From assembly GCA_001304015.1 (NCBI GenBank), contig LJUY01000033.1:1-27503 (forward strand): a DNA stretch of 27,503 nucleotides. The letters run 5' to 3'. The notes under the pieces are model-generated. The model did no database searches, was not told the DNA's origin, and worked only from the letters and a program-made list of their open reading frames with translations. Both the position numbers and the translations under genes were made by a program. Of this stretch, positions 7,200 to 14,953 are shown piece after piece. Origin of the DNA: a candidate division Zixibacteria bacterium SM23_81. Its GTDB lineage: Bacteria; SM23-81. The number at the start of each line of letters is the position of its first letter. Within the stretch, counting starts at the first letter, position 1.

Positions 7200-7964
7200 T
7201 CAATCCTCCTGGGATGAGCTAGCGGAGTCTCCCTCAGCCTCTTGAGGCTCATCTTCCTCCTGCTCTTCAGGAATGACAGCCACTTTCTCCTTGGCCTCGA
7301 GCACGGCATCGGCCACCAGCTTGGAGATAAGCTTGATGGATTTAATGGCATCGTCGTTGCCCGGAACGGGGTAATTTACCAGATCTGGATCGGAATTGGT
7401 ATCCAATATGGCCACGATGGGAATCTCAAGTCTATTCGCCTCGGCCACGGCGATTCTTTCCTTTTTGGTATCGACGACATAGACGATCCCAGGCAGACGA
7501 TTCATGGCTCGAATACCACCCAGCGTCTTCTCCAGCTTCTTTCTCTCCTTTTCCAGCTTCAAAACCTCTTTTTTGGTAAATTTCTCGTAGGAACCATCCT
7601 GGCTCATCTTCTCAATCTCCTCCAGACGTCTCAGGCTCCGCCTGACGGTCTGGAAGTTCGTCAGCATCCCACCCAGCCACCGCTCGGTGACGTAGTGCAT
7701 ACCACACCTCTGTGCCTCTTCGGCCACCGCTTCTTTGGCCTGCTTTTTAGTTCCCACGAAAAGGATCGACTCCCCATCTTCAACTTTCTTAGCGACGAGG
7801 TTGTATGCCTTTTCGATGCACACAACCGTCTTTTTAAGATCGATGATGTAGATACCACCTCGGTCAGTGAAGATGTACTTCTTCATCTTCGGGTTCCAAC
7901 GCCGGGTTTGATGACCGAAATGAACGCCTGCCTCTAAAAGCTGTCTCATGGTCACAATGGCCAT
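7200..7964 (-). CDS. rpsB: 30S ribosomal protein S2
   Basis: 254 aa. Typical S2 features: [22 protein letters not shown] at the N-terminus, [20 protein letters not shown], and [19 protein letters not shown]. The C-terminal 25 residues are strongly acidic and Ser-rich ([15 protein letters not shown]), an extension common in many lineages. ATG at 7964 with AAGGAG 8 nt upstream. The gap to rpsI is only 42 bp, with no terminator or promoter seen, so it is probably co-transcribed. Confidence 0.96.
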   Translation of the reverse strand: MAIVTMRQLLEAGVHFGHQTRRWNPKMKKYIFTDRGGIYIIDLKKTVVCIEKAYNLVAKKVEDGESILFVGTKKQAKEAVAEEAQRCGMHYVTERWLGGMLTNFQTVRRSLRRLEEIEKMSQDGSYEKFTKKEVLKLEKERKKLEKTLGGIRAMNRLPGIVYVVDTKKERIAVAEANRLEIPIVAILDTNSDPDLVNYPVPGNDDAIKSIKLISKLVADAVLEAKEKVAVIPEEQEEDEPQEAEGDSASSSQED

Positions 7965-8006
7965 ACAATAAACTCCTTCACTGAAAAAAACAACAGGATT
8001 CGTACA

Positions 8007-8399
8007 CTATCTCTTTGAGAACTGGAATCGTTTTCGTGCGCCGGCAAGACCGTACTTCTTGCGCTCCCTCATACGCGGATCCCTAGTGAGAAACCCGGCC
8101 GACTTTAATTGGTTGCGAAGCTCGGAGTCGCTCTTCACCAATGCCCGGGCAACTCCCAGCCTGATAGCTCCAGCCTGTCCAGAGTGACCGCTGCCCTTCA
8201 CGTTGGCCTGTAAATCAAACCGGTCCTGCGTCTCGGTTAACCTGAAGGGTTGCTCAACGATCATAGAAAGCGTCTCGCGCCCGAAGTACTCCTTCAGGGG
8301 CTTCCCGTTAACAAACCTCTGGCCCTTGCCCTCGATCAGACGGACGCGAGCCACGGCCTCCTTCCTGCGACCAATAGCAAAATACGTCTTTTTCTCCAC
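8007..8399 (-). CDS. rpsI: 30S ribosomal protein S9
   Basis: 130 aa with the full family pattern: [14 protein letters not shown] at the N-terminus, [21 protein letters not shown] in the middle, and a basic tail ending RFQFSKR, whose last residues reach the ribosomal P site. The start is GTG at 8399 with AGGGGG about 8-9 nt upstream; no ATG is available. Unusually for an rplM-rpsI pair, a terminator-like hairpin with a T7 tract lies between the two genes (8434-8474). Confidence 0.96.
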   Translation of the reverse strand: MEKKTYFAIGRRKEAVARVRLIEGKGQRFVNGKPLKEYFGRETLSMIVEQPFRLTETQDRFDLQANVKGSGHSGQAGAIRLGVARALVKSDSELRNQLKSAGFLTRDPRMRERKKYGLAGARKRFQFSKR

Positions 8400-8433
8400 C
8401 TAGAATTCCCCCTTGTTGATAAATCCGACGCGC

Positions 8434-8474
8434 AAAAAAACCACTGACGGCAAAAAGACCGTTTCCGTCGGTGG
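8434..8474 (-). terminator. Terminator-like hairpin in the rplM-rpsI gap (possible attenuator)
   Basis: On the minus strand a 10-position stem (8465-8474 with 8441-8450; GACGG/CCGTC plus CCAC/GTGG with one C-A mismatch) and 14-nt loop are followed by TTTTTTT (8440-8434). It ends 35 nt before the rpsI start, which leaves no room for a promoter. The 5' arm (CCGACG) can also pair with CGTCGG just beyond the T-tract (8430-8425), an alternative that would break the terminator. A TTGACA box at 8519-8514 has no good -10 partner. Confidence 0.6.
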
Positions 8475-8519
8475 ATAGAACAATATCAAAAATCCGCACG
8501 CATTTCTTAAGGATGTCAA

Positions 8520-8951
8520 TCAGGGCAGCTCGAAGGGCTGCGGTTTCTGAGATTCGTGAGGGTGCCGAGGTCCCGCATAAACGCGCAATTTCTTAAGCAT
8601 TTGTCGGCCAAGACGGTTATGGGGTAACATCCCCTTCACCGCCTGTTTCACAATTCGCTCTGGCCGATGAGCGAGAAGATAGGCAAAGGTCCTCGTTCGA
8701 AGGCCTCCGGGATATCCCGTATGGTGATGATAGAGCTTCTGCTGGCTTTTTCTGCCCGTGACCACAACCTTTTCGGCGTTGATCACCACCACATGGTCGC
8801 CATTATCCAAGTGCGGGGTATAAGTGGGCTTCCTTTTACCTCGCAACAGCATGGCGATCTCAGTGGCCAGTCGACCAAGAATCTTTCCCTGAGCATCGAC
8901 GAGATACCACCTTCTCTCAACTTGGCTGGGCTTCAAACTAAAGGTCTTCAT
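8520..8951 (-). CDS. rplM: 50S ribosomal protein L13
   Basis: 143 aa. Clear L13 pattern: [43 protein letters not shown], and the signature region [26 protein letters not shown] at 8951 with GGGGGAGG directly upstream (short spacing). It is the first gene of the translation and envelope operon running to cdsA, about 34 nt from the predicted transcript start of the promoter at 8992-9020. Confidence 0.96.
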   Translation of the reverse strand: MKTFSLKPSQVERRWYLVDAQGKILGRLATEIAMLLRGKRKPTYTPHLDNGDHVVVINAEKVVVTGRKSQQKLYHHHTGYPGGLRTRTFAYLLAHRPERIVKQAVKGMLPHNRLGRQMLKKLRVYAGPRHPHESQKPQPFELP

Positions 8952-8991
8952 GCCTCCCCCAAATTAGACTATCTCAATTGCTGAATTTCCT

Positions 8992-9020
8992 AAAATAGCA
9001 ATAAGTCTAATACATGTCAA
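8992..9020 (-). promoter_or_regulatory. Consensus promoter of the rplM operon
   Basis: TTGACA (9020-9015), 17-bp spacer, TATTTT (8997-8992) on the minus strand. The leader is about 34 nt. A broken inverted repeat (AGTCTAA at 9004-9010 with TTAGACT at 8964-8970; AGCAAT at 8997-9002 with ATTGCT at 8977-8982) spans the spacer, -10 and start region and could be an operator. Confidence 0.85.
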
Positions 9021-9086
9021 GAAAAAACTACTTTACAATACAGTACTTTCTAACACCACTCGCTCTATTCTGGATAATCTTCAACC

Positions 9087-10133
9087 TCACCCGCGCTGTT
9101 TCATACGCGATAAACTTCTGTCATAGGGAGCTGTGAAAACCCCCGCTTCTGTGACAATGCCTGATATCAGATTTGCCGGGGTCACATCGAAGGCCGGACT
9201 GTACACGGGAACACCATGGGGCGCCATACTACGACCGCAGATCTCCGTAACTTCCTGAGCGTCTCGCTCCTCGATGGGGATTTCCTCCCCGCTGGCCAAC
9301 TGAAAATCCAACGTAGAGGAGGGAGCGGCCACGTACAAAGGCAGATGGTGCTTCTCGCACAGAACGGCCAAATTATATGTTCCTATTTTGTTGGCCACGT
9401 CCCCGTTGGCGGCTATACGATCGGCACCCACTATGGCGAGATCCACTTTGCCCTGTGACATCAATCGACCTGCGGCGTTATCGCAGATGAGAGTCACTGG
9501 AATGCCAGCCTGCATCAGCTCCCATGCGGTCAACCGAGCTCCCTGAAGCAGTGGTCTGGTCTCATCGGCATATACCGCGATCTTCTTGCCCATCTCATGC
9601 GCCACATAGAGGATGCCCAGGGCCGTTCCAATCCCCCCCGTGGCCAATCGACCGGCATTGCAGTGAGTCAGTATCCTGGCTCCATCCTTCAACAGCTGTT
9701 GGCCGTTTTCCCCTATGTGACGACAGAGACTGGCATCCTCCTGGTGAATGGCCTGAGCCTCCTGTAGAAGTGCCCCTTTGATCTCCGTGATAGAAGCATC
9801 CCTGTGCTTCTCGGCCACGGCTCTAAGGCGCCCCAGTGCCCAGGGAAGATTGACGGCGGTAGGTCTGGTGGAACGCATCAGGTCCAAGACTCGCCCCATC
9901 TCTCCCTGCAACTTCTTAAAGGATTCCGCGGAGGATTTCTGCAGGCCCAGGACAATCCCATAAGCGGCGGCGATTCCTATGGCTGGCGCGCCCCTGATAC
10001 GCAGTGTGCGGATGGCCTCGGCCATCTCCTCTGCCGTGTCACAACGGTGCAGTATTAGCTCCTCGGGCAGCCTGGTTTGATCGATCATCACCACATGATC
10101 GTCTTGCCAAGCGATGGTTGGAGGATCGAACAT
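9087..10133 (-). CDS. mtnA: S-methyl-5-thioribose-1-phosphate isomerase (eIF-2B-like)
   Basis: 348 aa. The family converts methylthioribose-1-phosphate to the ribulose form in methionine salvage. Conserved features: TLRIRGAPAIGIAAAYG (residues 43-59), ILTHCNAGRLATGG with catalytic Cys158, and IVGADRIAANGDVANKIGTY with catalytic Asp238. Both catalytic residues of the family are present, separating it from regulatory eIF2B subunits. The ATG at 10133 (MFDPPTIAWQDD) has AAAGG upstream; the 15 extra codons of a longer ORF are a translation of the adjacent CGTTAAT array. No other methionine-salvage gene lies in the window. It sits between the pyr-type operon and the rplM promoter, with no convincing terminator behind it. 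Confidence 0.93.
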   Translation of the reverse strand: MFDPPTIAWQDDHVVMIDQTRLPEELILHRCDTAEEMAEAIRTLRIRGAPAIGIAAAYGIVLGLQKSSAESFKKLQGEMGRVLDLMRSTRPTAVNLPWALGRLRAVAEKHRDASITEIKGALLQEAQAIHQEDASLCRHIGENGQQLLKDGARILTHCNAGRLATGGIGTALGILYVAHEMGKKIAVYADETRPLLQGARLTAWELMQAGIPVTLICDNAAGRLMSQGKVDLAIVGADRIAANGDVANKIGTYNLAVLCEKHHLPLYVAAPSSTLDFQLASGEEIPIEERDAQEVTEICGRSMAPHGVPVYSPAFDVTPANLISGIVTEAGVFTAPYDRSLSRMKQRG

Positions 10134-10147
10134 GATTTTACCTTTTT

Positions 10148-10259
10148 CGTTAATCGGTAATCGTTTATCGTTAATCATGTATCGTTAATGGTTTATCGTT
10201 AATCGAGACTAGAGACTCGGAAAAGACCCGGAACAGGGGTCCGGGAACCGGGATCCGTA
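10148..10259. repeat. Heptanucleotide array, 16 units in phase
   Basis: Eight units of CGTTAAT type (10148-10203: CGTTAAT, CGGTAAT, CGTTTAT, CGTTAAT, CATGTAT, CGTTAAT, GGTTTAT, CGTTAAT) continue in the same 7-bp phase into a second, GC-rich unit family (CGAGACT, AGAGACT, then AACAGGG, GTCCGGG, AACCGGG) up to 10259. It ends 14 bp from the mtnA start. Confidence 0.88.
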
Positions 10260-10264
10260 AAAAG

Positions 10265-10306
10265 CTGCCTATTTTTTGCTGCTTCCTGCTTACTGCCTAC
10301 TGGGGC
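10265..10306. repeat. Heptanucleotide array, CTGCTTA type
   Basis: Six 7-bp units: CTGCCTA, TTTTTTG, CTGCTTC, CTGCTTA, CTGCCTA, CTGGGGC. It lies 5 bp beyond the preceding array and has a different unit. Together the two fill most of the 195-bp gap between the YjbQ-like gene and mtnA. Confidence 0.8.
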
Positions 10307-10328
10307 GGCTGGGATGAGGAAGGGCCCC

Positions 10329-10748
10329 TCACTCCCCCATCAGTTGCACCAAAATCTCCCTCCGGCGGGGTCGGTTATCGAAATCCAGAAACACGATCTG
10401 CTGCCAGGTGCCCAAGGTCAGCTTTCCACTCACAAAGGGAGCGGTAAAGGAAGTACCTACGAGAGAGGAGCGGAGATGGGCATGACCGTTGCCATCGTGC
10501 CAGGTGTCGTCGTGGTGATAGCGTTGCCCAGAGGGAATGAGCTTATCCATGATCTCCGGGAGGTCACGTCTCAGCCCCGGCTCGAACTCCAATGTGGTGA
10601 TGCCTCCCGTGGAGCCGGAGATAAACACCGTGGCTATGCCATTTTTGAAACCACTTTGCTCCAGGGCCTGGGCCACCTGGGGGGTGATGTCCACCACGTC
10701 AGCGGAGCCTTGCGTCTCAATGGTAAAAGACTGCGTTGAAACCGACAT
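10329..10748 (-). CDS. YjbQ family protein (UPF0047)
   Basis: 139 aa, the usual length of this small family. The diagnostic block is clear: FISGSTGGITTLEFEPGL, then RYHHDDTWHDGNGHAHLRSSLVG, and LGTWQQIVFLDFDNRPRRREILVQL. The clustered His residues match the family's presumed active or metal site; thiamine-phosphate-synthase-like side activity has been reported for members, but the physiological role is uncertain. The ATG at 10748 has GGGAG 6 nt upstream; an upstream ATG at 10772 lacks one. It lies 45 bp after the LUD-domain gene, probably at the end of the pyr transcript. Confidence 0.9.
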   Translation of the reverse strand: MSVSTQSFTIETQGSADVVDITPQVAQALEQSGFKNGIATVFISGSTGGITTLEFEPGLRRDLPEIMDKLIPSGQRYHHDDTWHDGNGHAHLRSSLVGTSFTAPFVSGKLTLGTWQQIVFLDFDNRPRRREILVQLMGE

Positions 10749-10793
10749 CTCCAACTCCCTTCGGCCATACATATAGAAGAGTTCCGAAAACCC

Positions 10794-11435
10794 TCAAAAA
10801 CCGAGATCTTCGTTGACAATCACCACCGTCAGTCTTCCCGGAGCCACCTGTCTCTCTGTGATGACCAGATGGTTGCAGATCCGATCTGGGGACGAACAGT
10901 CCTCACATTGACCGCTGGTGGCGCAGGGAACCTTTCGACTCAGTCGTTTTGCGTTGAGAGGGGCGGCTTTGTTCCAGACTCGATCCAGGGCCTCGTCTAC
11001 ATCGCTGACAACCTTGTTCCTACCCACCACCACAATCACTTTCTGAGGGCCAAAGGTCATCGCCGCCACGCGATTTCCAACGCCGTCCAAGTTCACCAGC
11101 TGCCCATCCATGGTGACCGCATTGGAGCCGGTGACGAAGAAGTCGGCCAGCAACCCCTTTCGACGCATCTGCATGCCCTTCTCCGGAGAGAGACCCTTGG
11201 CATACTGATCATAAAGGGTGTACTTCCCGGAGCGAAGGGCATCCAGCAATCCGATCTGCTTGACGGTCAGCGAGCCCCCCAAGCCTACTGTGGTCCCCGA
11301 AGGGATCATCTTCAGGATTGTTTTTGACGCTTTGTTCCCATCGGGCACAAACATAGCGGCCATGTTCCTTCTCTCCAAAGCGGTCATGGTCCGTTTCACT
11401 CTGGCCTCATGGTACCAGGATGCGTCAGTTTTCAT
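10794..11435 (-). CDS. LUD-domain protein with a C-terminal cysteine cluster
   Basis: 213 aa. The fold is that of LUD/LutC-type proteins (formerly DUF162): VGLGGSLTVKQIGLLDAL (residues 50-66), TGSNAVTMDGQLVNLDGVGNRVAAM (102-126) and VIVVVGRNKVV (133-143). The C-terminus adds Cys171-x5-Cys177-x2-Cys180-x6-Cys187, which could hold an Fe-S cluster or zinc. The partners LutA and LutB are not nearby, so a lactate-oxidation role is not supported by context. The ATG at 11435 overlaps the pyrC stop by 11 nt and has GGGAGG 7 nt upstream inside pyrC, indicating coupling to the pyr operon. Function in pyrimidine metabolism is unknown. Confidence 0.82.
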   Translation of the reverse strand: MKTDASWYHEARVKRTMTALERRNMAAMFVPDGNKASKTILKMIPSGTTVGLGGSLTVKQIGLLDALRSGKYTLYDQYAKGLSPEKGMQMRRKGLLADFFVTGSNAVTMDGQLVNLDGVGNRVAAMTFGPQKVIVVVGRNKVVSDVDEALDRVWNKAAPLNAKRLSRKVPCATSGQCEDCSSPDRICNHLVITERQVAPGRLTVVIVNEDLGF

Positions 11436-12726
11436 CCTCTTGCCTCCCATATACGATCTCGCCTCCGACAATAGTGGCCACCGAGCGCCCGGTTAACTCC
11501 CATCCCTCGAAAGGCGTATTCTGAGATTTGGATCGAAACGACTGGCAATCAACGGCCCAGCGTACTTCCGGGTCGATGATGGTCAGGTCGGCTACGCCCC
11601 CCTCGCTAAGAGCACCGCCTTCGATGCCCAAAATTCGCGCCGGGTTCACGGTCAGCTTAGCCAGAGCCTCACTGAGGGTCAGAAATCCAGTCCCGACCAA
11701 CTCCGTCAACACCAAACCTAAACTTGTCTCCAACCCGACGATGCCGAAGGGGGCCGCGTCGAACTCCATCTCTTTTTCCTCCGACGAGTGAGGAGCATGA
11801 TCGCTGGCCACGCAATCGATGGTTCCATCGGCCAATCCGGACCGAAGGGCCTGCAGATCCGCCTCCGCCCTGAGGGGAGGGTTCATCTTGGTGTTCGTAT
11901 CGAAGGTGCGCACAGCCTCCTCGGTGAGGCTGAAATGGTGGGGCGTCACCTCGGCACTCACCTGGACGCCACGGCGCTTGGCCTCCCTGATGAGCTCCAC
12001 GGCTCCGGCGGTGCTCACGTGAGCGATGTGCAACCGTCCCCCGGTAAACTCGGCGATGGCTATGTCCCTGGCCACAGCCACCTCCTCGGCAATGGCAGGA
12101 ATACCCTTTAGCCCCAGAATGGTGGATACGTAGCTCTCGTTCATCACACCCGGCCCCCGAAGATCTATATCCTCACAATGGGAGATAACCGGAATGTGGA
12201 ACATGCTGGCATATTCCAAGGCGCGACGAAAGATCTCGGAGTTTCTCACCGGATCGCCATCGTCAGAGATGGCCACAGCCCCAGCCGCCACCAGGTCAGC
12301 CACCTCTGCGAGCTCCTGGCCCTGCCGTCCCCTGGTGATGGCGCCCACGGGATAGACCTTGACGGGGGCTTCCTCGGCCTTTTGACAGACAAACTGCACC
12401 GTCTCCTGATTGTCGATGGGCGGATTTGTGTTGGGCATGCAGATGATGGCCGTGAATCCACCGGCGGCGGCGGCCTGAGCGCCGGTGAAAATGGTCTCCT
12501 CATCCTCTCGACCCGGCTCCCGCAGATGCACATGCATGTCGATCAAACCAGGAACCACGAGCTTTCCTCGGGCCTCGAAAAGCTCAACGCCCACTGGCGG
12601 TTTCTTCACCGCTCCGATGGACACGATCCTGCCATTGCGGATGAGCACATCGGCCACTTTATCGAACCCGCTGCCAGGATCGAGAACACGCCCAGACTTG
12701 ATCCATAAGCTCTTAGCTTTGCTCAC
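11425..12726 (-). CDS. pyrC: Dihydroorotase
   Basis: 433 aa, the long B. subtilis/Aquifex-like type. It cyclises carbamoyl-aspartate to dihydroorotate. The metal ligands are all visible: HVHLREPG (His65, His67), ISDDGDPV (Asp155/156), SHCED (His183), IAHVS (His236) and ASDHAPH (Asp309). The GTG at 12726 (MSKAKSLWIKSG) has AGGAG 5 nt upstream; the longer ATG start at 12759 has no ribosome site. It follows pyrB after 46 bp, consistent with the pyrR-pyrB-pyrC operon in which the two proteins act in successive steps. Confidence 0.95.
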   Translation of the reverse strand: MSKAKSLWIKSGRVLDPGSGFDKVADVLIRNGRIVSIGAVKKPPVGVELFEARGKLVVPGLIDMHVHLREPGREDEETIFTGAQAAAAGGFTAIICMPNTNPPIDNQETVQFVCQKAEEAPVKVYPVGAITRGRQGQELAEVADLVAAGAVAISDDGDPVRNSEIFRRALEYASMFHIPVISHCEDIDLRGPGVMNESYVSTILGLKGIPAIAEEVAVARDIAIAEFTGGRLHIAHVSTAGAVELIREAKRRGVQVSAEVTPHHFSLTEEAVRTFDTNTKMNPPLRAEADLQALRSGLADGTIDCVASDHAPHSSEEKEMEFDAAPFGIVGLETSLGLVLTELVGTGFLTLSEALAKLTVNPARILGIEGGALSEGGVADLTIIDPEVRWAVDCQSFRSKSQNTPFEGWELTGRSVATIVGGEIVYGRQEDEN

Positions 12727-12772
12727 GCCAGCTCCTATATAATGGGACCATGTAGCCATCCATCAGGTAGGT

Positions 12773-13696
12773 TTAGACTCCCCCCCCACTCAGCAAAAAG
12801 AGGGCGGCCATGCGCACTGCCACCCCATTGGTTACCTGATCAAGGATGACCGAGTAAGGACCGTCGGCCACCTCCTGGGTGATCTCCACCCCTCGATTGA
12901 TGGGTCCAGGATGCATGATGGTCAGGTTTTCCTTGGCATCAGCTAACCGTTCGGTAGTTATGCAGTACTGCCGGATATACTCGCGCACCGAGGGCAGTAG
13001 CCCCTGAGTTTGCCGCTCAAACTGCAATCTCAGCACATTAATCACATCGGCGCCCTCCAGAGCATCATCCAGGTGGACATAGACATCCACGCCGAGCTGT
13101 TCCACGTCCAGGGGTATAAGGGTTTTGGGACCACAGACGGCCACCGACGCTCCCAAGGTGTTTAATCCCCAAATATTGGAGCGGGCCACGCGGCTGTGGG
13201 CGATGTCGCCCACGATGACCACGCGCAGGCCCTCCAAGCTGCCGTATTTCTCCCGCAGGGTCATCATGTCCAAGAGGGCCTGGGTGGGATGCTCATGTGC
13301 CCCATCCCCGGCATTGATCACGGACGCATCAACACATCTGGCCAGAAAATGTGGCGCCCCCGCCGCCGAGTGCCTGATGACCACCAGGTCCACCCTCATA
13401 GCCTCGATGTTCCTGACGGTATCCTTAAGGGTTTCACCCTTGCGTACACTGCTGCTATCTTTAGAAAAGCTCACCGAATCCGCACTCAATCGCTTCTCTG
13501 CTAGCTCGAAGGAGAACCGCGTACGTGTGCTGGGCTCGAAGAACAGATTCGCCACCGTGATTCCTCGCAAGGCTGGGACGATTTTAATGGGCCGTTCGAG
13601 AATCTCTTTGAAGGAGGCGGCGGTGTCCAGCATCAGCTGGATGTCCTCCCGATTGACTCCCTCTAACCCTAGAAGATGTTTGCTCTTCAATGCCAT
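12773..13696 (-). CDS. pyrB: Aspartate carbamoyltransferase catalytic subunit
   Basis: 307 aa, usual length. It joins carbamoyl phosphate and aspartate in the committed step of pyrimidine synthesis. Signatures: FFEPSTRTRFSFELA (Ser56-Thr-Arg-Thr carbamoyl-phosphate loop), SSVRKGETLKDT with Lys85, GDGAHEHPTQALLD (His135) and IMHPGPINRG. No regulatory subunit pyrI is present, in keeping with control at the RNA level by PyrR. The ATG at 13696 is preceded by GAGGTGATC, a nine-base match to the 16S rRNA 3' end, starting 15 nt upstream. The longer start at 13753 lies inside pyrR and is rejected. Confidence 0.96.
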   Translation of the reverse strand: MALKSKHLLGLEGVNREDIQLMLDTAASFKEILERPIKIVPALRGITVANLFFEPSTRTRFSFELAEKRLSADSVSFSKDSSSVRKGETLKDTVRNIEAMRVDLVVIRHSAAGAPHFLARCVDASVINAGDGAHEHPTQALLDMMTLREKYGSLEGLRVVIVGDIAHSRVARSNIWGLNTLGASVAVCGPKTLIPLDVEQLGVDVYVHLDDALEGADVINVLRLQFERQTQGLLPSVREYIRQYCITTERLADAKENLTIMHPGPINRGVEITQEVADGPYSVILDQVTNGVAVRMAALFLLSGGGV

Positions 13697-13709
13697 GAGT
13701 CGATCACCT

Positions 13710-14347
<638 letters not shown>

Positions 14348-14361
14348 AATTCCTGAAGCAA

Positions 14362-14390
14362 TAGATAACACAAAAGATTCATTTTGTCAA
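14362..14390 (-). promoter_or_regulatory. Consensus promoter of the pyr operon
   Basis: TTGACA (14390-14385), 17-bp spacer, TATCTA (14367-14362) on the minus strand. The predicted transcript start near 14355 places the PyrR-binding hairpin at the very 5' end of a leader of about 94 nt. Confidence 0.85.
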
Positions 14391-14430
14391 GGGAAATTTT
14401 TACGTAGGTGGTATGGCATCTTCAGGTACT

Positions 14431-14500
14431 GATGCTGGAAGCTCGTTTATCGGTGTGGAAGCTGGTATCGAAACTGGAAACTGGAAGCTCGATGCTGGAG
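14431..14500. repeat. Heptanucleotide array, GAAACTG/GATGCTG type
   Basis: About ten 7-bp units; the clearest are GAAACTG, GAAACTG, GAAGCTC, GATGCTG at 14470-14497, and GATGCTG, GAAGCTC at 14431-14444. It lies just upstream of the pyr promoter. Confidence 0.78.
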
Positions 14501-14568
14501 AGATATCCAGCTCAGCGTTTGAAGCTTGAGAAAAGTGTAACAGATAGCTGAAGGCGTGGTTGAGTGGG

Positions 14569-14603
14569 AAACCTTCCGAAGGTTGCGAACCTTCGGAAGG
14601 TTT
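14569..14603. repeat. 16-bp perfect inverted repeat with 3-nt loop
   Basis: Arm AAACCTTCCGAAGGTT (14569-14584), loop GCG, exact reverse complement (14588-14603). Each arm is itself close to palindromic (AACCTTCCGAAGGTT), so the element is a palindrome of palindromes. Confidence 0.85.
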
Positions 14604-14667
14604 AAGAAACGGAAAGGATTATCGAAGACGCAGAATCGATGCATGGCTTCATATGAATTATGCGCTC

Positions 14668-14695
14668 GTAGGGGCGTATTGCAATACGCCCCTAC
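14668..14695. repeat. 28-bp perfect palindrome of the GTAGGGGC type
   Basis: GTAGGGGCGTATTG followed directly by its reverse complement. It shares the GGGGCG...CGCCCCTAC ends with the palindrome at 14727-14746 but has a different centre, the pattern of an intergenic palindromic repeat family. Confidence 0.85.
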
Positions 14696-14726
14696 AGATT
14701 TTTCAAACCCTTTCCTTCCACAAAAA

Positions 14727-14746
14727 GGGCGCAGCATGCTGCGCCC
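14727..14746. repeat. 20-bp perfect palindrome, same family as 14668-14695
   Basis: GGGCGCAGCATGCTGCGCCC, followed by CTAC as in the neighbouring palindrome. The centre (AGCATGCT) differs from that of the first (TATTGCAATA). Confidence 0.82.
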
Positions 14747-14790
14747 CTACTACTGCGTGACGCTCCCTATCATTCCTGTCTTATCCCCAC

Positions 14791-14840
14791 TGTCATTCCC
14801 ACGAAGCTTGTCCCCGCGAAGGCGGGGAGCGGGAATCCAG
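14791..14840 (-). repeat. 50-bp dispersed element, copy 2 (inverted relative to copy 1)
   Basis: Read on the minus strand it starts CTGGATTCCCG and ends GGGAATGACA, with the internal CCCCGC...GCGGGGACAAGCTTC block. It matches 3301-3350 nearly base for base with a one-base insertion. It abuts the stop codon of the GIY-YIG-like remnant at 14843. Confidence 0.85.
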
Positions 14841-14842
14841 AA

Positions 14843-14902
14843 TCACACCAACTCATCATACAAATCCTTCCAGTCAGGATTTGTTTTCTCTATCAACTCA
14901 AG
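14843..14902 (-). pseudogene. Remnant of the 3' end of a GIY-YIG nuclease-like gene
   Basis: On the minus strand 19 codons and a TGA read LELIEKTNPDWKDLYDELV. The NP-x-W-x-D-L-Y-D-E-L ending is characteristic of the C-terminus of small stand-alone GIY-YIG endonuclease-like proteins. Directly upstream in this frame is a TAA (14903-14905), and the preceding DNA is a different repeat, so the rest of the gene is gone. The tail is followed within 3 bp by the 50-bp dispersed element. Recognition rests on a short motif, so a chance match is possible but unlikely. Confidence 0.6.
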
Positions 14903-14921
14903 TTATGTCGAAAGAGATCTT

Positions 14922-14953
14922 GTTGGGTTACGCTGCACGTAGCTCAACCTACG
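14922..14953. repeat. Decayed GTTGGGTT...CAACCTACG palindromic repeat
   Basis: GTTGGGTTACGCTGCACGT then AGCTCAACCTACG. It resembles the common bacterial intergenic repeat in which GTTGGGTT-ACGCTGCGCT pairs with CAACCCAACCTACG, but here the right arm is shortened and a CACGTAG insertion-like stretch interrupts it. Confidence 0.55.

Noticed and set aside
10134-10178. Longer N-terminus for MtnA (MINDKRLPINEKGKI)
   Set aside because: This stretch is a translation of the CGTTAAT heptamer array and is not part of the MtnA family N-terminus.
10148-10306. CRISPR array
   Set aside because: Units are 7 bp, contiguous and degenerate, with no spacers and no cas genes. The same applies to the other heptamer arrays and to the 165-bp protein repeats.
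14861-14887. Plus-strand terminator (CAAATCCT hairpin with TTTT)
   Set aside because: The 8-bp pairing falls within the GIY-YIG-like coding remnant, the T-tract is short, and no plus-strand gene precedes it.
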